From: Fusobacterium sp.
GTDB taxonomy: Bacteria; Fusobacteriota; Fusobacteriia; Fusobacteriales; Fusobacteriaceae
Assembly (NCBI RefSeq): GCF_032477075.1
Contig: NZ_JAWDXO010000002.1
Coordinates: forward strand, 124,001 to 188,000
Length of the DNA stretch: 64,000 nucleotides
Direction: 5' to 3'
The position numbers and the translations under genes were made by a program. The notes under the pieces were generated by a model. That model ran no database searches. It was not told the DNA's origin and worked only from the letters and a program-made list of their open reading frames with translations. The stretch's first letter is position 1. Every line of letters starts with the position of its first letter. This document shows, piece after piece, positions 18,306 through 26,821 of this stretch.

Positions 18306-18327
18306 TTTTTTTTTTAAAGGAGGATAT

Positions 18328-18762
18328 ATGGAAGACTATAATTTACAAAAATCACTAGGATTTAAGCTGGAACTTGCCTCTCGTCTTACAACTGGAAACT
18401 TTAGTAAAAAATTAAAAGAAGATAAATTCCTTATTACTCCTGAACAATGGGGAGTCATTAATTTCTTATTACATGAAGACGGACTTACTCAAAATCAAAT
18501 ATCAAAACTAGTTGGAAAAGATCATACCTGTGTATCAAGACTTATAGAAAATCTTATTAAGAAAAATATTGTAAAAAAAATACCTGATCCAGATGATAAA
18601 AGAATCAATCTCATATATCTCACTGAAGAAGGGAAAAAAATACAAAACAATGTTGTTCCCACTGTAAAAGAAAATTTGCACAAAGTTTTTTTTAATGTTA
18701 CAGATGAAGAGAAAATTATATTTTCAAAAGTATTGGATAAAATAATAAAAAATTTAGAATAA
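18328..18762 (+). CDS. MarR family transcriptional regulator
   Basis: 144 residues. Winged helix-turn-helix: EDGLTQNQISKLVGKDHTCVSRLIENLIKK (helix-turn-helix) then IVKKIPDPDDKRINLIYLTEEG (wing with the family DxR). The ATG at 18328 has AAAGGAGG at proper spacing. A longer in-frame start at 18289 would lie inside the operator and is rejected. It probably senses a phenolic or quinone-like ligand, as MarR proteins often do, and controls itself and the two genes downstream, both behind the second operator. A terminator overlaps its stop codon. Confidence 0.9.
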   Translation: MEDYNLQKSLGFKLELASRLTTGNFSKKLKEDKFLITPEQWGVINFLLHEDGLTQNQISKLVGKDHTCVSRLIENLIKKNIVKKIPDPDDKRINLIYLTEEGKKIQNNVVPTVKENLHKVFFNVTDEEKIIFSKVLDKIIKNLE

Positions 18763-18780
18763 TTTTACTCTAAATTTTTT
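18750..18780 (+). terminator. Terminator overlapping the marR stop
   Basis: AAATTTAGA (18750-18758) pairs with TCTAAATTT (18769-18777), followed by TTT. The stop TAA at 18760 lies in the loop. Confidence 0.6.
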
Positions 18781-18787
18781 ATTTAAA

Positions 18788-18805
18788 TATGTGTTTAAAC
18801 ACATA
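18788..18805 (+). promoter_or_regulatory. MarR operator 2 (perfect palindrome)
   Basis: TATGTGTTTAAACACATA is a perfect 18-base palindrome, 20 bases before the start of the exported-protein gene. It differs from operator 1 by a single base, so the MarR regulator likely controls this gene as well. Confidence 0.7.
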
Positions 18806-18824
18806 AAAAACAGGAGGATTTATA

Positions 18825-19727
18825 ATGAAACGAATCAAATGTATAAAATGTCTGCTTTTAATATTGTTCTTCACTTTTACGCTTTCAGCTATGGGAGAAA
18901 CTCCATCTAATGGACAACAACTAAAAAGAAGTTATCTCATTCTCAATTTGACTGACCTTAATGATTTACCTAAAGCTAACAGATGGTTATTTAAAGATCA
19001 TGCTTCTGATACATTGAATATTAATGGCCCCATTTTAGCTGGATACTCTACTTATAGAGCACTTCCTTTACCTAAAGGTGCTGATCAGTATGGTGCATAT
19101 AACTGGAGAATGACTGAACACTATTGGAAAGAAGATCCATTTTCTATGGAAGATGAATTAAATCAGGGAACAGCTATGAGTGAAATATGGGTAGAAGGAT
19201 ATAATGAAATGATTGGAAATCCTATAAATTCTGAAAAAAGAGCTGATTGGGGAGAACAGGAAAATAAAAATGCTCACCCTGCTGCCTTTATTTTTGTGAA
19301 CAGAAAAATAGACAATGATTTTAAAGGATATGGACTTACAAGTGCTGATGGACCATTTTTTAGATTTGTAACAGCTATCAAATATCCTGATAATGTTTCA
19401 GAAAAAGATGGTGAAGAATGGTTTATCAATTCTTTTATCCCTTCTATAATCAAGCAGAATGATCTTTTAAGATGTTTTTCGTATAAAGCTATTTCCCCTA
19501 AAACTTCCCCTTTTGTAAGAGTAGTAGAATTCTGGTATAGAGATTCAAAAGCTTGGAAGAAAAACTGGGTAGATAATACTCCAAACATTGAAAAACCAAA
19601 ATGGGCTGAAAAAAATCAACAGTTCCCTTATTTAAAGCCATATAAAGATATTGTAAGTATATTTTTAGAAGAGCATGCGGAAAGAGATTTTTTGAGAGAT
19701 GGAACTGAATATCATTTTACAAATTAA
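18825..19727 (+). CDS. Exported protein with two EthD/ABM-like repeats
   Basis: 300 residues with a signal peptide (MKRIKCIKCLLLILFFTFTLSAMG). The mature part shows two similar segments, around residues 34-110 (RSYLILNLTDLNDLPKANRW to the MTEHYW region) and 180-250 (FFRFVTAIKYPDNVSEKDGEEWF to VVEFWYRDSKAWKKNW). Both have the strand-helix-helix-strand pattern ending in an aromatic strand seen in dimeric alpha-beta barrel proteins (EthD, ABM monooxygenases). This assignment is by pattern only; I do not know a characterised homologue. AGGAGG precedes the ATG. The MarR palindrome upstream and the flavin reductase 38 bases downstream suggest a small redox or detoxification unit with one periplasmic component. 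Confidence 0.6.
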   Translation: MKRIKCIKCLLLILFFTFTLSAMGETPSNGQQLKRSYLILNLTDLNDLPKANRWLFKDHASDTLNINGPILAGYSTYRALPLPKGADQYGAYNWRMTEHYWKEDPFSMEDELNQGTAMSEIWVEGYNEMIGNPINSEKRADWGEQENKNAHPAAFIFVNRKIDNDFKGYGLTSADGPFFRFVTAIKYPDNVSEKDGEEWFINSFIPSIIKQNDLLRCFSYKAISPKTSPFVRVVEFWYRDSKAWKKNWVDNTPNIEKPKWAEKNQQFPYLKPYKDIVSIFLEEHAERDFLRDGTEYHFTN

Positions 19728-19765
19728 TTAAAAAATAGAAATAATAGTAATTTAAGGAGGAACAA

Positions 19766-20701
19766 ATGAAAATATTAGGAATATCAGCAGGAACTAGAAA
19801 TGGAAATAATGACTCTATGTGTAAGGAAGCTTTAATGGGTGCTAAAAAAATGGGAGCTGAAATTGAATTTATCAGACTTCTTGATCTTGATATAAAATAT
19901 TGTACTGGATGTATAGCTTGCGTCAAAAGTCTAATGAGTGGTAAAGGTGGACAATGCGTATTAAAAGATGATTTTGAATGGTTGAGAGATAAAATGATGG
20001 ATGCAGATGGAATTATCTTTTCTGTTCCTATTTTTGAAAAAGGAGCTGCTGCAATTTTCCGTTCACTGACAGATCGCTTTGGACCTAGAATGGATAGAGG
20101 AAATAATCTGGCTGCTACTGAGATAGCAAAGCAAACTAATGGAAAAGCTCCTGATCAAAGAGTCTTTAAAGAAAAAGTTATTTCATATATAGGTCTTGGA
20201 GGGTCTGACTGGACTACAAGAATACAGTGTGATTTTGAAATGCTTTCTTTAATACCTATGTGGAAAACTATAAATAATGAAGTTTTTTCATGGTCAAAAA
20301 ATGTAATCATGGAAGATGAAAAAGTGGCTAAAATACATCAAATAGGAATTGATTTAGCTAAAGCTGCTGCTAATATGGAAAATGCTCAATACCTTGGAGA
20401 TAAAGGAGTATGTCCTCACTGTCACAGCAGAAATTTCTACCTAAATGATGATTCTACTAAAGCTGTCTGCTGTCTATGTGGAATAGTTGGTGAAGTAAAA
20501 ATAAAAGATGGAAAAGTAAAATTTGAGTTTCCTCATGAACAATTAGAGCATGCACATAATACTATGCCTGGTAAATTTATTCATATGAATGATATTAAAA
20601 ATAATGAAAGTACATTAATAGAAACTAAAAAAACTGAGGCATATAAAGAACGTTTAAATAAATATAGAGAATTTATTCAACCTTCTTTTCCTAAAATCTA
20701 A
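19766..20701 (+). CDS. NADPH-dependent FMN reductase / iron-sulfur flavoprotein-like
   Basis: 311 residues. The N-terminal ~200 residues are a flavodoxin fold: KILGISAGTRNGNNDSM is the FMN phosphate loop. CTGCIACVKS (Cys46, 49, 52) is the compact cysteine motif of iron-sulfur flavoproteins, followed by ADGIIFSVPIFEKGAAAIFRSLTDRF. The C-terminal region has a zinc-ribbon-like pair (VCPHCHSRNF and CCLCGIVGE). It probably transfers electrons from NAD(P)H to small acceptors such as quinones or nitro compounds. It is co-directional with the exported repeat protein behind the second MarR palindrome. A hairpin terminator follows. Confidence 0.8.
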   Translation: MKILGISAGTRNGNNDSMCKEALMGAKKMGAEIEFIRLLDLDIKYCTGCIACVKSLMSGKGGQCVLKDDFEWLRDKMMDADGIIFSVPIFEKGAAAIFRSLTDRFGPRMDRGNNLAATEIAKQTNGKAPDQRVFKEKVISYIGLGGSDWTTRIQCDFEMLSLIPMWKTINNEVFSWSKNVIMEDEKVAKIHQIGIDLAKAAANMENAQYLGDKGVCPHCHSRNFYLNDDSTKAVCCLCGIVGEVKIKDGKVKFEFPHEQLEHAHNTMPGKFIHMNDIKNNESTLIETKKTEAYKERLNKYREFIQPSFPKI

Positions 20702-20787
20702 CAAGAAATTTTTTAGAAAATACATTTCATAAAACTAAGACAGCTTTAACTTATATAGATTTAAAATTTAAAATATGGTAAAAGACA

Positions 20788-20823
20788 AAAGAAGAAGCTG
20801 ATTAAATTCAGCTTCTTCTTTTA
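20788..20823. terminator. Bidirectional terminator
   Basis: AAAAGAAGAAGCTG / CAGCTTCTTCTTTT around an 8-base loop (20788-20822), between convergent genes; both flanks are A/T runs. Confidence 0.85.
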
Positions 20824-20825
20824 TT

Positions 20826-21971
20826 TTATTTATTGTGGCTTTCCAATATTTTAGCAAAGGCTTCCACACCTTTTAACAATACTTTTTCATCAAAATTGAA
20901 ATGGCAATTATGAAGCGGATGAATATATCCTTTTTCTTCATTTCTAGTTCCTAACAAGAAGAAAATTCCTGGTACCTCCTGCTGATAATAAGCAAAATCT
21001 TCTGATATAGTTAAAGCATCCTGTTCTCTATAATTCATATCTTTCATAGTTTCAGTAAATTTTTTATAAAGTTCTTTATCATTTATCACTGGTGGATAAA
21101 GAATAACAAGATCTTCATCTATTTTTACATTATAAGTCAGTTCTATTCCTCTATGTATCTCTTTCATTCTTTTTATTATAAATTCTGAATCAGATTGTGC
21201 AAATGTTCTTGCAGTTCCCCAAAACTCAACTTTTTCAGGAATTATATTTTGAGCACTTCCTCCTGAGAATTTTCCTATTGTAATAACCCCAGGGTCAAAT
21301 GGAGAAAAATTTCTTGATATTATTGTCTGATAAGCATCTATTACCTTAGTAAAAGCAATAAGAGGATCTACAGCCTTATGAGGCATAGCTCCATGTCCGC
21401 TTTTTCCAGTTATTCCTACACTTATTACAGTGGCTTGTGCAAAGAAAGGTCCTTCTTTACAAGCAACTACCCCTTCTGGAAGTTCTGGAAACAAGTGCAT
21501 TCCATAAATAGCTTTTACATTATATTTTTTAAAAATTCCTGTTTCTACAATATCTTTTGCTCTTCCTGGTGCTTCTTCAGCAGGCTGGAATATTAATAAT
21601 ACACTTTTCCCAAGTGGCTGTATAGTTGTTAAATATTTTGCAAAAGCTAAAAGAGTAGACATATGTCCATCATGTCCACAAGCATGCATTTTTCCATTAT
21701 TTTTAGATACAAAATCTATTTCATTTTCCTCTTCAATATTTAAAGCATCTATATCACTACGAAAAGCTATGCAATTATCTTTATCTTTCCCTTCAATATA
21801 TACATATAACCCTGTTTCCACTATATCATGTGGTTCAAGTCCAATAGAAAGCAGATAATTTTTCAAATATTCCTTTGTCTTGAATTCTTCCAAAGCAGTT
21901 TCTGGCATTTGATGAAGTGTTCTTCTATTTTTTACTATATCATCTAATAAAAAATCCAAATTAAGTTCCAT
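20826..21971 (-). CDS. M20 family amidohydrolase (hippurate hydrolase-like)
   Basis: 381 residues from the ATG at 21971, which has AAAGGAGGAT upstream; an extra 18 codons to 22025 have no such signal. Motifs: RRTLHQMPETALEEFKT, MHACGHDGHMSTLL (metal His/Asp), LIFQPAEEAPGRAKDI (catalytic Glu pair), MHLFPELPEG and GKSGHGAMPHKAVDP (dimerisation/lid domain). This is the M20D aminoacylase/hippuricase/IAA-amino-acid hydrolase group; it deacylates N-acyl amino acids in the cytosol. The exact substrate is not readable. Monocistronic. Confidence 0.92.
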   Translation of the reverse strand: MELNLDFLLDDIVKNRRTLHQMPETALEEFKTKEYLKNYLLSIGLEPHDIVETGLYVYIEGKDKDNCIAFRSDIDALNIEEENEIDFVSKNNGKMHACGHDGHMSTLLAFAKYLTTIQPLGKSVLLIFQPAEEAPGRAKDIVETGIFKKYNVKAIYGMHLFPELPEGVVACKEGPFFAQATVISVGITGKSGHGAMPHKAVDPLIAFTKVIDAYQTIISRNFSPFDPGVITIGKFSGGSAQNIIPEKVEFWGTARTFAQSDSEFIIKRMKEIHRGIELTYNVKIDEDLVILYPPVINDKELYKKFTETMKDMNYREQDALTISEDFAYYQQEVPGIFFLLGTRNEEKGYIHPLHNCHFNFDEKVLLKGVEAFAKILESHNK

Positions 21972-22207
21972 TATATATCCTCCTTTATTTATACAATCTT
22001 TAAATATCTGACTACATATTATCACAAAAGAAGAAAAAATATAATAAAAATATAAAAAAGGACTCTTATCTTTTCATATTTTTTATTTGCAACTCCTCTT
22101 TGACATTTTGTAATTAAATATTTTCATTAATTCTACCACAGAGTAATGGCTAAATATTTATCAATATGGTAAAATTATACTATAAAAAACTTATCTTGGA
22201 GGAAAAT

Positions 22208-22417
22208 ATGGAAGAAGCTGGAAAAAATTTTATGAAACTATATGGTGCATACCTTGTTCCCTTAGTTGGATTTATATTCCTGTTTGGAGCAATCTTTAAT
22301 TGGAAATGGGTAACTGATCCTGCTGGAGACAAATTATTTATGAGGTTTATTTATAGAACATTTGGAGACAAAGGCTACAGAATAACTGGAGGTATAAATG
22401 AAAATAACATATTTTAA
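22208..22417 (+). CDS. Small membrane protein, Imm17-like
   Basis: 69 residues from the ATG at 22208 with TTGGAGGAAA upstream. One clear membrane segment (YLVPLVGFIFLFGAIFNWKW) is followed by a basic FMRFIYRTFGDKGYRITGGI. The GAIFNW...G-x-x-G-Y/A-R-I layout is what I remember of immunity protein 17 (Imm17), a small membrane protein found beside polymorphic toxins. Members usually have a second membrane helix after RI; here the frame stops ten residues later, within the start of the next gene (20-base overlap). It may therefore be a shortened member. First gene of a four-gene unit. Confidence 0.55.
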   Translation: MEEAGKNFMKLYGAYLVPLVGFIFLFGAIFNWKWVTDPAGDKLFMRFIYRTFGDKGYRITGGINENNIF

Positions 22418-22874
22418 TGAATTTGATCCTCAAAGTGATTATATGGAGACTACAATTACTCTGGATAATAAAGAAATAGAATTAGATTTAAACTGCGAAG
22501 AAGTTATTGGTTCTACAGATTGGATTGATGAATATGAAAAATATATAGTTCAGTTAGAGAGAATAAAAAAAGATATTTTACAATATATAAACAATGATTT
22601 TATTGAAGAGGGATTAACAAAGGAATGGATAACTTTTCATCTAGAAGAAATAGATGAGGAATATATTGATACTCTCTTAAAAAATACAGAACAATTTTTA
22701 ACTAAAGAAGAACAGGCACTATCACTATTAAAGCTTAGAAGAATTGGACTTTATCCAGAATATGAAGGATATGCTATATGGGATTTTGTACTAGATGATG
22801 AGGTAAGTGATGAAATACTTACCTTACAGACTGATATTAATGGCAACATATTAAATATTGCATGGGAAAGTTAA
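22398..22874 (+). CDS. DUF2004-like acidic protein
   Basis: 158 residues, strongly acidic, soluble. The N-terminus MKITYFNEFDPQSDYMETTITLDNKEIELDLN is a beta-rich start, followed by helices (YIVQLERIKKDILQYINNDF) and a C-terminal strand pair (YAIWDFVLDDEVSDEILTLQ, DINGNILNIAWES). The shape and the closing W/V-D-F-D-G-x-I-x-x-I-x-x-E pattern resemble DUF2004, a family seen in toxin-immunity loci. The GGAGG that serves it lies inside the preceding gene. Assignment by pattern only. Confidence 0.55.
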   Translation: MKITYFNEFDPQSDYMETTITLDNKEIELDLNCEEVIGSTDWIDEYEKYIVQLERIKKDILQYINNDFIEEGLTKEWITFHLEEIDEEYIDTLLKNTEQFLTKEEQALSLLKLRRIGLYPEYEGYAIWDFVLDDEVSDEILTLQTDINGNILNIAWES

Positions 22875-22893
22875 AAATTTTAAGGAGGAAATT

Positions 22894-23682
22894 ATGAGTT
22901 ATGATTTAATGGTATTTGAATTTTCTAAGGCTCCTAAAACACAAGATGAATTTTTAGAATGGTACGAAAAACAAACTGAATGGGAAGAAGAACATGATTA
23001 TGAAGATCCTGAAATAACTTCTCCTGCTCTTAGAGAATGGTTTATGGAAATGATAAAAACTTTTCCTCAAATGAATGGTCCCTTTGCTCTTGAAGAGGAT
23101 GAAATTGAAGATGAATCATATCTTACTGATTACAGTATTGGAAAAGATATTATATATGTAGGCTTCGCTTGGTCTTTAGCAGATGAAGCTTATGATTTAG
23201 TAAGAGAACTTTCAGAAAAATATAAAGTTGGTTTTTTTGATGTTAGTGGTAATGGAGATATTATCTACCCTGATGGAACTATTTTCTCCCACAATGAAGA
23301 AGAGGATATAGAAGAATATGAATATAGTTATGATAAAACTACTCTTTATTCTCCTGTTAAAAAATTTGATAATAACTTTAAAATATTAGAAGAGATGTAC
23401 AATGATAATTATTACCCAAATTTCTTAGTTGATAAAATAGCTGAAGAAATAAACAAGGTAATTTTATTCCTAGAAAATGAAACTCATACATATGAAGAAA
23501 TACAGAAAAAATTTGATATAATGACCATTGCTATAAATGAATTGGAAGAAGAATTTGATAATAATGACAGTGAAATAGAAACTGTAGCCAGAGAAAGCAT
23601 AGGTGCTGCTGTTGATTATATCCTTGAATGGTTTGGCATAGGAATAGATGTAGAAGAAGCAATTGGAGAAAGGAACTGGTAA
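22894..23682 (+). CDS. Acidic protein, MSYDLMVFE family (immunity-like)
   Basis: 262 residues from the ATG at 22894 (AAGGAGGAAATT upstream). It opens MSYDLMVFEFSKAPKTQDEFLEWYEKQTEW and continues with SPALREWFMEMIKTFPQMNGPFA, DYSIGKDIIYVGFAWSLADEAYD and KVGFFDVSGNGDIIYPDG. I recognise this as a widespread unnamed bacterial family often located with other immunity-type genes. The C-terminal ~90 residues are helical and acidic. No signal peptide or membrane segment. It is followed after 8 bases by the TPR/DUF2262 gene, and so is co-translated with it. Confidence 0.55.
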   Translation: MSYDLMVFEFSKAPKTQDEFLEWYEKQTEWEEEHDYEDPEITSPALREWFMEMIKTFPQMNGPFALEEDEIEDESYLTDYSIGKDIIYVGFAWSLADEAYDLVRELSEKYKVGFFDVSGNGDIIYPDGTIFSHNEEEDIEEYEYSYDKTTLYSPVKKFDNNFKILEEMYNDNYYPNFLVDKIAEEINKVILFLENETHTYEEIQKKFDIMTIAINELEEEFDNNDSEIETVARESIGAAVDYILEWFGIGIDVEEAIGERNW

Positions 23683-23690
23683 GATAAATA

Positions 23691-24554
23691 ATGGAAAAAA
23701 AATTAAAAGATGAATTTGAAAATTTAATGGAAAAAGCTGAATACAGCAAAATGATAAAAAAAATTAAATCTATTTCTGTTAAGGACAGAGATTATGAAAT
23801 TAATAGCTATATGGCTAGAGCATTCAGTGGAGAAGGAAAATTTGATAGTGCATTAAAAGTATTGTTTTCAATAGAAAAAGAAGGGGTAAGTGATCCCCTT
23901 TGGTATTACAGAGTAGGATATGCCTATTATTCCCTTAATGAATTTGAAAAAGCTCAAAAATATACAAAACAGTCTTTTGAATTAGATCCTGATGATAGAT
24001 GGACCATAATGCTTTTAAGAGTACTGAATAAAAAATTAAATATATATGAAGGTACAAAAACTTGGACTGATCTTAAAACAGAAGACTTTAAAAAATCAGA
24101 TGTATTTACTGCTGAAACTTTATTCAGCATTTGGAAAAATGATTTTGCTGATTTATATATTGATACTGAAGAAAATTTTGTGATTGATTCTTTTCTTTCA
24201 GCAATAAAAAATAAATTAAAATGGATTGAAGACAATTCACAGGTAATAGAAAAATTTCTTATTGATGATGGTATGCTTGAATTAGCTGAAGATTGGGCTT
24301 CCAGTGCTGAAGAAGCAGAAGATGAAGAACAGGAATGTTATATAATGGAAGATGGAGAAAAAGTATTTTTCCCAATCTCTGAAAAGGATTTTATTGATAG
24401 CTTATATGTTGAAAGCATTACTATGAATATTGAAGATAATAATATATCAAGTGAAATATTTTTCTGCTGTTCTCCTGATTATTTTGCAGGACACTGTATA
24501 ATAGTAGAAGTAGATAAAGATGGAAATATTACAAACCAAAGTTTAGCTGGATAA
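23691..24554 (+). CDS. TPR protein with C-terminal DUF2262-like domain
   Basis: 287 residues. The N-terminal third has tetratricopeptide helices (FDSALKVLFSIEKEGVSDPLWYYRVGYAYYSLNEFEKAQKY is one and a half repeats). The C-terminal ~100 residues (LELAEDWASSAEEAEDE, then FFPISEKDFIDSLYVESITM, then CSPDYFAGHCIIVEVDKDGNI) match my memory of DUF2262, a domain found in immunity gene arrays. Soluble and acidic. Last gene of the unit; a convergent terminator with the rtcB operon follows. Confidence 0.6.
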   Translation: MEKKLKDEFENLMEKAEYSKMIKKIKSISVKDRDYEINSYMARAFSGEGKFDSALKVLFSIEKEGVSDPLWYYRVGYAYYSLNEFEKAQKYTKQSFELDPDDRWTIMLLRVLNKKLNIYEGTKTWTDLKTEDFKKSDVFTAETLFSIWKNDFADLYIDTEENFVIDSFLSAIKNKLKWIEDNSQVIEKFLIDDGMLELAEDWASSAEEAEDEEQECYIMEDGEKVFFPISEKDFIDSLYVESITMNIEDNNISSEIFFCCSPDYFAGHCIIVEVDKDGNITNQSLAG

Positions 24555-24567
24555 TAAAAAATAAAAT

Positions 24568-24609
24568 AGAGAGTTACCTATAAGTAAATTAACTCCTAGG
24601 TACTCTCTC
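24568..24609. terminator. Bidirectional terminator
   Basis: AGAGAGTTACCTA (24568-24580) and TAGGTACTCTCT (24597-24608) form a stem with one bulge between two convergent operons. Confidence 0.8.
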
Positions 24610-24611
24610 TT

Positions 24612-25826
24612 TTATTCTCCAGCTTTAAAATTATATATAGGAATAATTCTTTTTATAATATCTACAGTATCGCCTATATTTTTTACAATATCCTCCATAG
24701 CTTTATATGCCATAGGACACTCATCCAGAGTATCTTTATTTACAGATGTAGTGTATACTCCTGCCATCTCTTCTTTAAAGCTTTTTAAATTAAAAACTTT
24801 TTTTGCTTTTGTACGGCTCATTAATCTTCCAGCACCATGTGGAGCTGAGTAGTTCCAATCCTCATTTCCTTTTCCTATACATATAAGGCTCCCATCTCTC
24901 ATATTTATAGGTATTAAAAGTTTCTCTCCCTTTTTAGCTGATACTGCCCCTTTTCTCAATATCATCATATCAGTATCAATATAATTATGAATTGTAGTGA
25001 ATTCTTCTATTATTTCTGTTCCCAGCCCTTTTATTATTTCATTCATCATAGCTTTTCTATTCAATACAGCAAATTTCTGTATCAATTTCATATCATGTAC
25101 ATAGTCATCAAAAAGTTCTTCTGATACATAAGCCAAAGCTGGGGGAATATCTGTTATTATCTGTTTTTTTATTTCTTTAATTGTTTTATTTATTTCTTTT
25201 TCTCTTCCTTCATTTTTTAACTGTTCTATAATTTTTTCAATATCTATATCACTTACTTTATTAAGAGCTTTATACCCCATTTTCTGATAATAATTAGCTA
25301 CTTCCAGCCCTAAATGTCTGCTTCCTGAATGAACAGTTATGTAGATATTTCCTTCTTCATCTTTTCCAGCTTCAATAAAATGATTTCCGCCACCTAAAGT
25401 TCCTATACTTCTCAAAGCTCTATCCATTTTTACATGTCCTGTACATCTCAGTTGATTCAAATCAATTTCATTTATTAAATCATGAGGAATTTTTCTTATA
25501 TTACGACCTGATGGTATTTTTTCATAGATAAGTTTATCTAATTTTTCTAAATCAATTTCTTTATCTGCTATCATAGCTGTTTCCATTCCACAGCCTATAT
25601 CCACTCCTACTAAGTTAGGTATCACTTTATCACTTATAGTCATTGTAGTTCCTATAGTACATCCTGCTCCTGAGTGTACATCAGGCATAACACGTATTTT
25701 ACTTCCACTTATGAATTCCTGATTGCACAGTGTTTTTATTTGTTCAACAGCTTCATTTTCAATTACATTTGTAAAAACTTTAGCAGTATTATATTTTCCA
25801 GTTATCTCATAAAATTTAGTTCTCAT
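24612..25826 (-). CDS. rtcB: RNA-splicing ligase RtcB
   Basis: 404 residues, normal for bacterial RtcB. Metal and catalytic motifs in order: VGVDIGCGME with Cys79, LGGGNHFIE with His149, VHSGSRHLG (His166, His171), and SAPHGAGRLMSR with His330, equivalent to the guanylated histidine. RtcB joins 2',3'-cyclic phosphate or 3'-phosphate RNA ends to 5'-OH ends using GTP and Mn2+, and serves in RNA repair. It lies 84 bases downstream of two WYL-domain genes on the same strand and probably forms an operon with them. There is no RtcA or archease nearby. Confidence 0.96.
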   Translation of the reverse strand: MRTKFYEITGKYNTAKVFTNVIENEAVEQIKTLCNQEFISGSKIRVMPDVHSGAGCTIGTTMTISDKVIPNLVGVDIGCGMETAMIADKEIDLEKLDKLIYEKIPSGRNIRKIPHDLINEIDLNQLRCTGHVKMDRALRSIGTLGGGNHFIEAGKDEEGNIYITVHSGSRHLGLEVANYYQKMGYKALNKVSDIDIEKIIEQLKNEGREKEINKTIKEIKKQIITDIPPALAYVSEELFDDYVHDMKLIQKFAVLNRKAMMNEIIKGLGTEIIEEFTTIHNYIDTDMMILRKGAVSAKKGEKLLIPINMRDGSLICIGKGNEDWNYSAPHGAGRLMSRTKAKKVFNLKSFKEEMAGVYTTSVNKDTLDECPMAYKAMEDIVKNIGDTVDIIKRIIPIYNFKAGE

Positions 25827-25909
25827 ATTTTCTCCTTTTATCCTGCAGGTACTTTATATCTTAATCATACATGATAACTTTTCTATTATCATTAAAAAAA
25901 ATCTGCGAA

Positions 25910-26821
25910 CTAAAAAGTCCACAGCTTTTTTTGTTTTTTTAATCTTTCTTTTATTAATAAAATAAATCTTTTTGGATATCTAACTCTCAGCATTGGACCA
26001 AATGATAATATTCTTATAAGAACTTCTGTTTCATCAATTGATTCATAATATATTTCCATTTTATATTTTTTTTCCTCAATTTTCTCTGTTATTTTTTTAA
26101 AATCTGAAAAATGAAGCATAGCTCTTTCCAAAGCATCTCTAGCATCTATTAAGTCAACTATTATTTTTCGTTGTTCTAAAGGCTTTATTTCCCCTTCAGT
26201 ATCTTCATATAATTTGGTTAATTCACACTCTATTATATTTGATATATTAAATATTTTTTCTTTTCCATCTTTTATCCCTAAAAAGCGAAATTTATCATCT
26301 TTATATGAATATTCTATTTTATTTGGAATTATTTCTATCTCTGTTATTCTCTTTCCTCTGTTTAGAGATTTTATCATCAGCTTCTTTTTTTTACTTATAC
26401 CTTTTAGCAGTTTTCTAAAATTTTTTATATATTTTTCATCATTGTAGTTATCTCCATTCTTCTTTATATCAAAATAATAAAAATCTTCTTCTTGGTATAG
26501 AGGTTTTATATTGAAAAACTTTGGAGGTTCATCACAAAAAAGTTTAATTCTTCTATCCATAAAAATAGATTTTAACCATCTTTTTTCCAGCTCTGTAAGA
26601 TAAGGTTTTATTGGATTTTTTATCACTGTTTCTATATCTTTTGTTATAAGCTGCCATTTCTCTTCTTTTATAGGTTGATATATCTGTATAAAACTCTCTG
26701 AAAAAGCTGTTTCCTTAATTATATCTATTATTTCTCTATCAGTTAATCTTCTTTTTAATAATCTATTTATGATTTTGGATACAGTAAGATAATATACATT
26801 ATTTATTTCATTAAATATCAT
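25910..26821 (-). CDS. WYL domain protein, second of pair
   Basis: 303 residues. The central part (KKLMIKSLNRGKRITEIEIIPNKIEYSYKDDKFRFLGIKDG followed by FNISNIIECEL) has the beta-strand layout and basic residues of a WYL ligand-binding domain. The C-terminal half (ERAMLHFSDFKKITEK, EVLIRILSFGPMLRVRYPKRFILLIKERLKKQ) resembles the WYL C-terminal extension. The N-terminus has no classical winged helix, so it may act through its partner. Its ATG overlaps the stop of the first WYL gene (ATGA-type overlap at 26818-26821). It probably senses a nucleic-acid or nucleotide signal and controls rtcB; that is an inference from family and position. Confidence 0.75.
   Translation of the reverse strand: MIFNEINNVYYLTVSKIINRLLKRRLTDREIIDIIKETAFSESFIQIYQPIKEEKWQLITKDIETVIKNPIKPYLTELEKRWLKSIFMDRRIKLFCDEPPKFFNIKPLYQEEDFYYFDIKKNGDNYNDEKYIKNFRKLLKGISKKKKLMIKSLNRGKRITEIEIIPNKIEYSYKDDKFRFLGIKDGKEKIFNISNIIECELTKLYEDTEGEIKPLEQRKIIVDLIDARDALERAMLHFSDFKKITEKIEEKKYKMEIYYESIDETEVLIRILSFGPMLRVRYPKRFILLIKERLKKQKKLWTF

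Noticed and set aside
18289..18327. Longer start for the first MarR protein
   Set aside because: The ATG is part of the operator palindrome and close to the predicted transcription start; the ATG at 18328 has AAAGGAGG.
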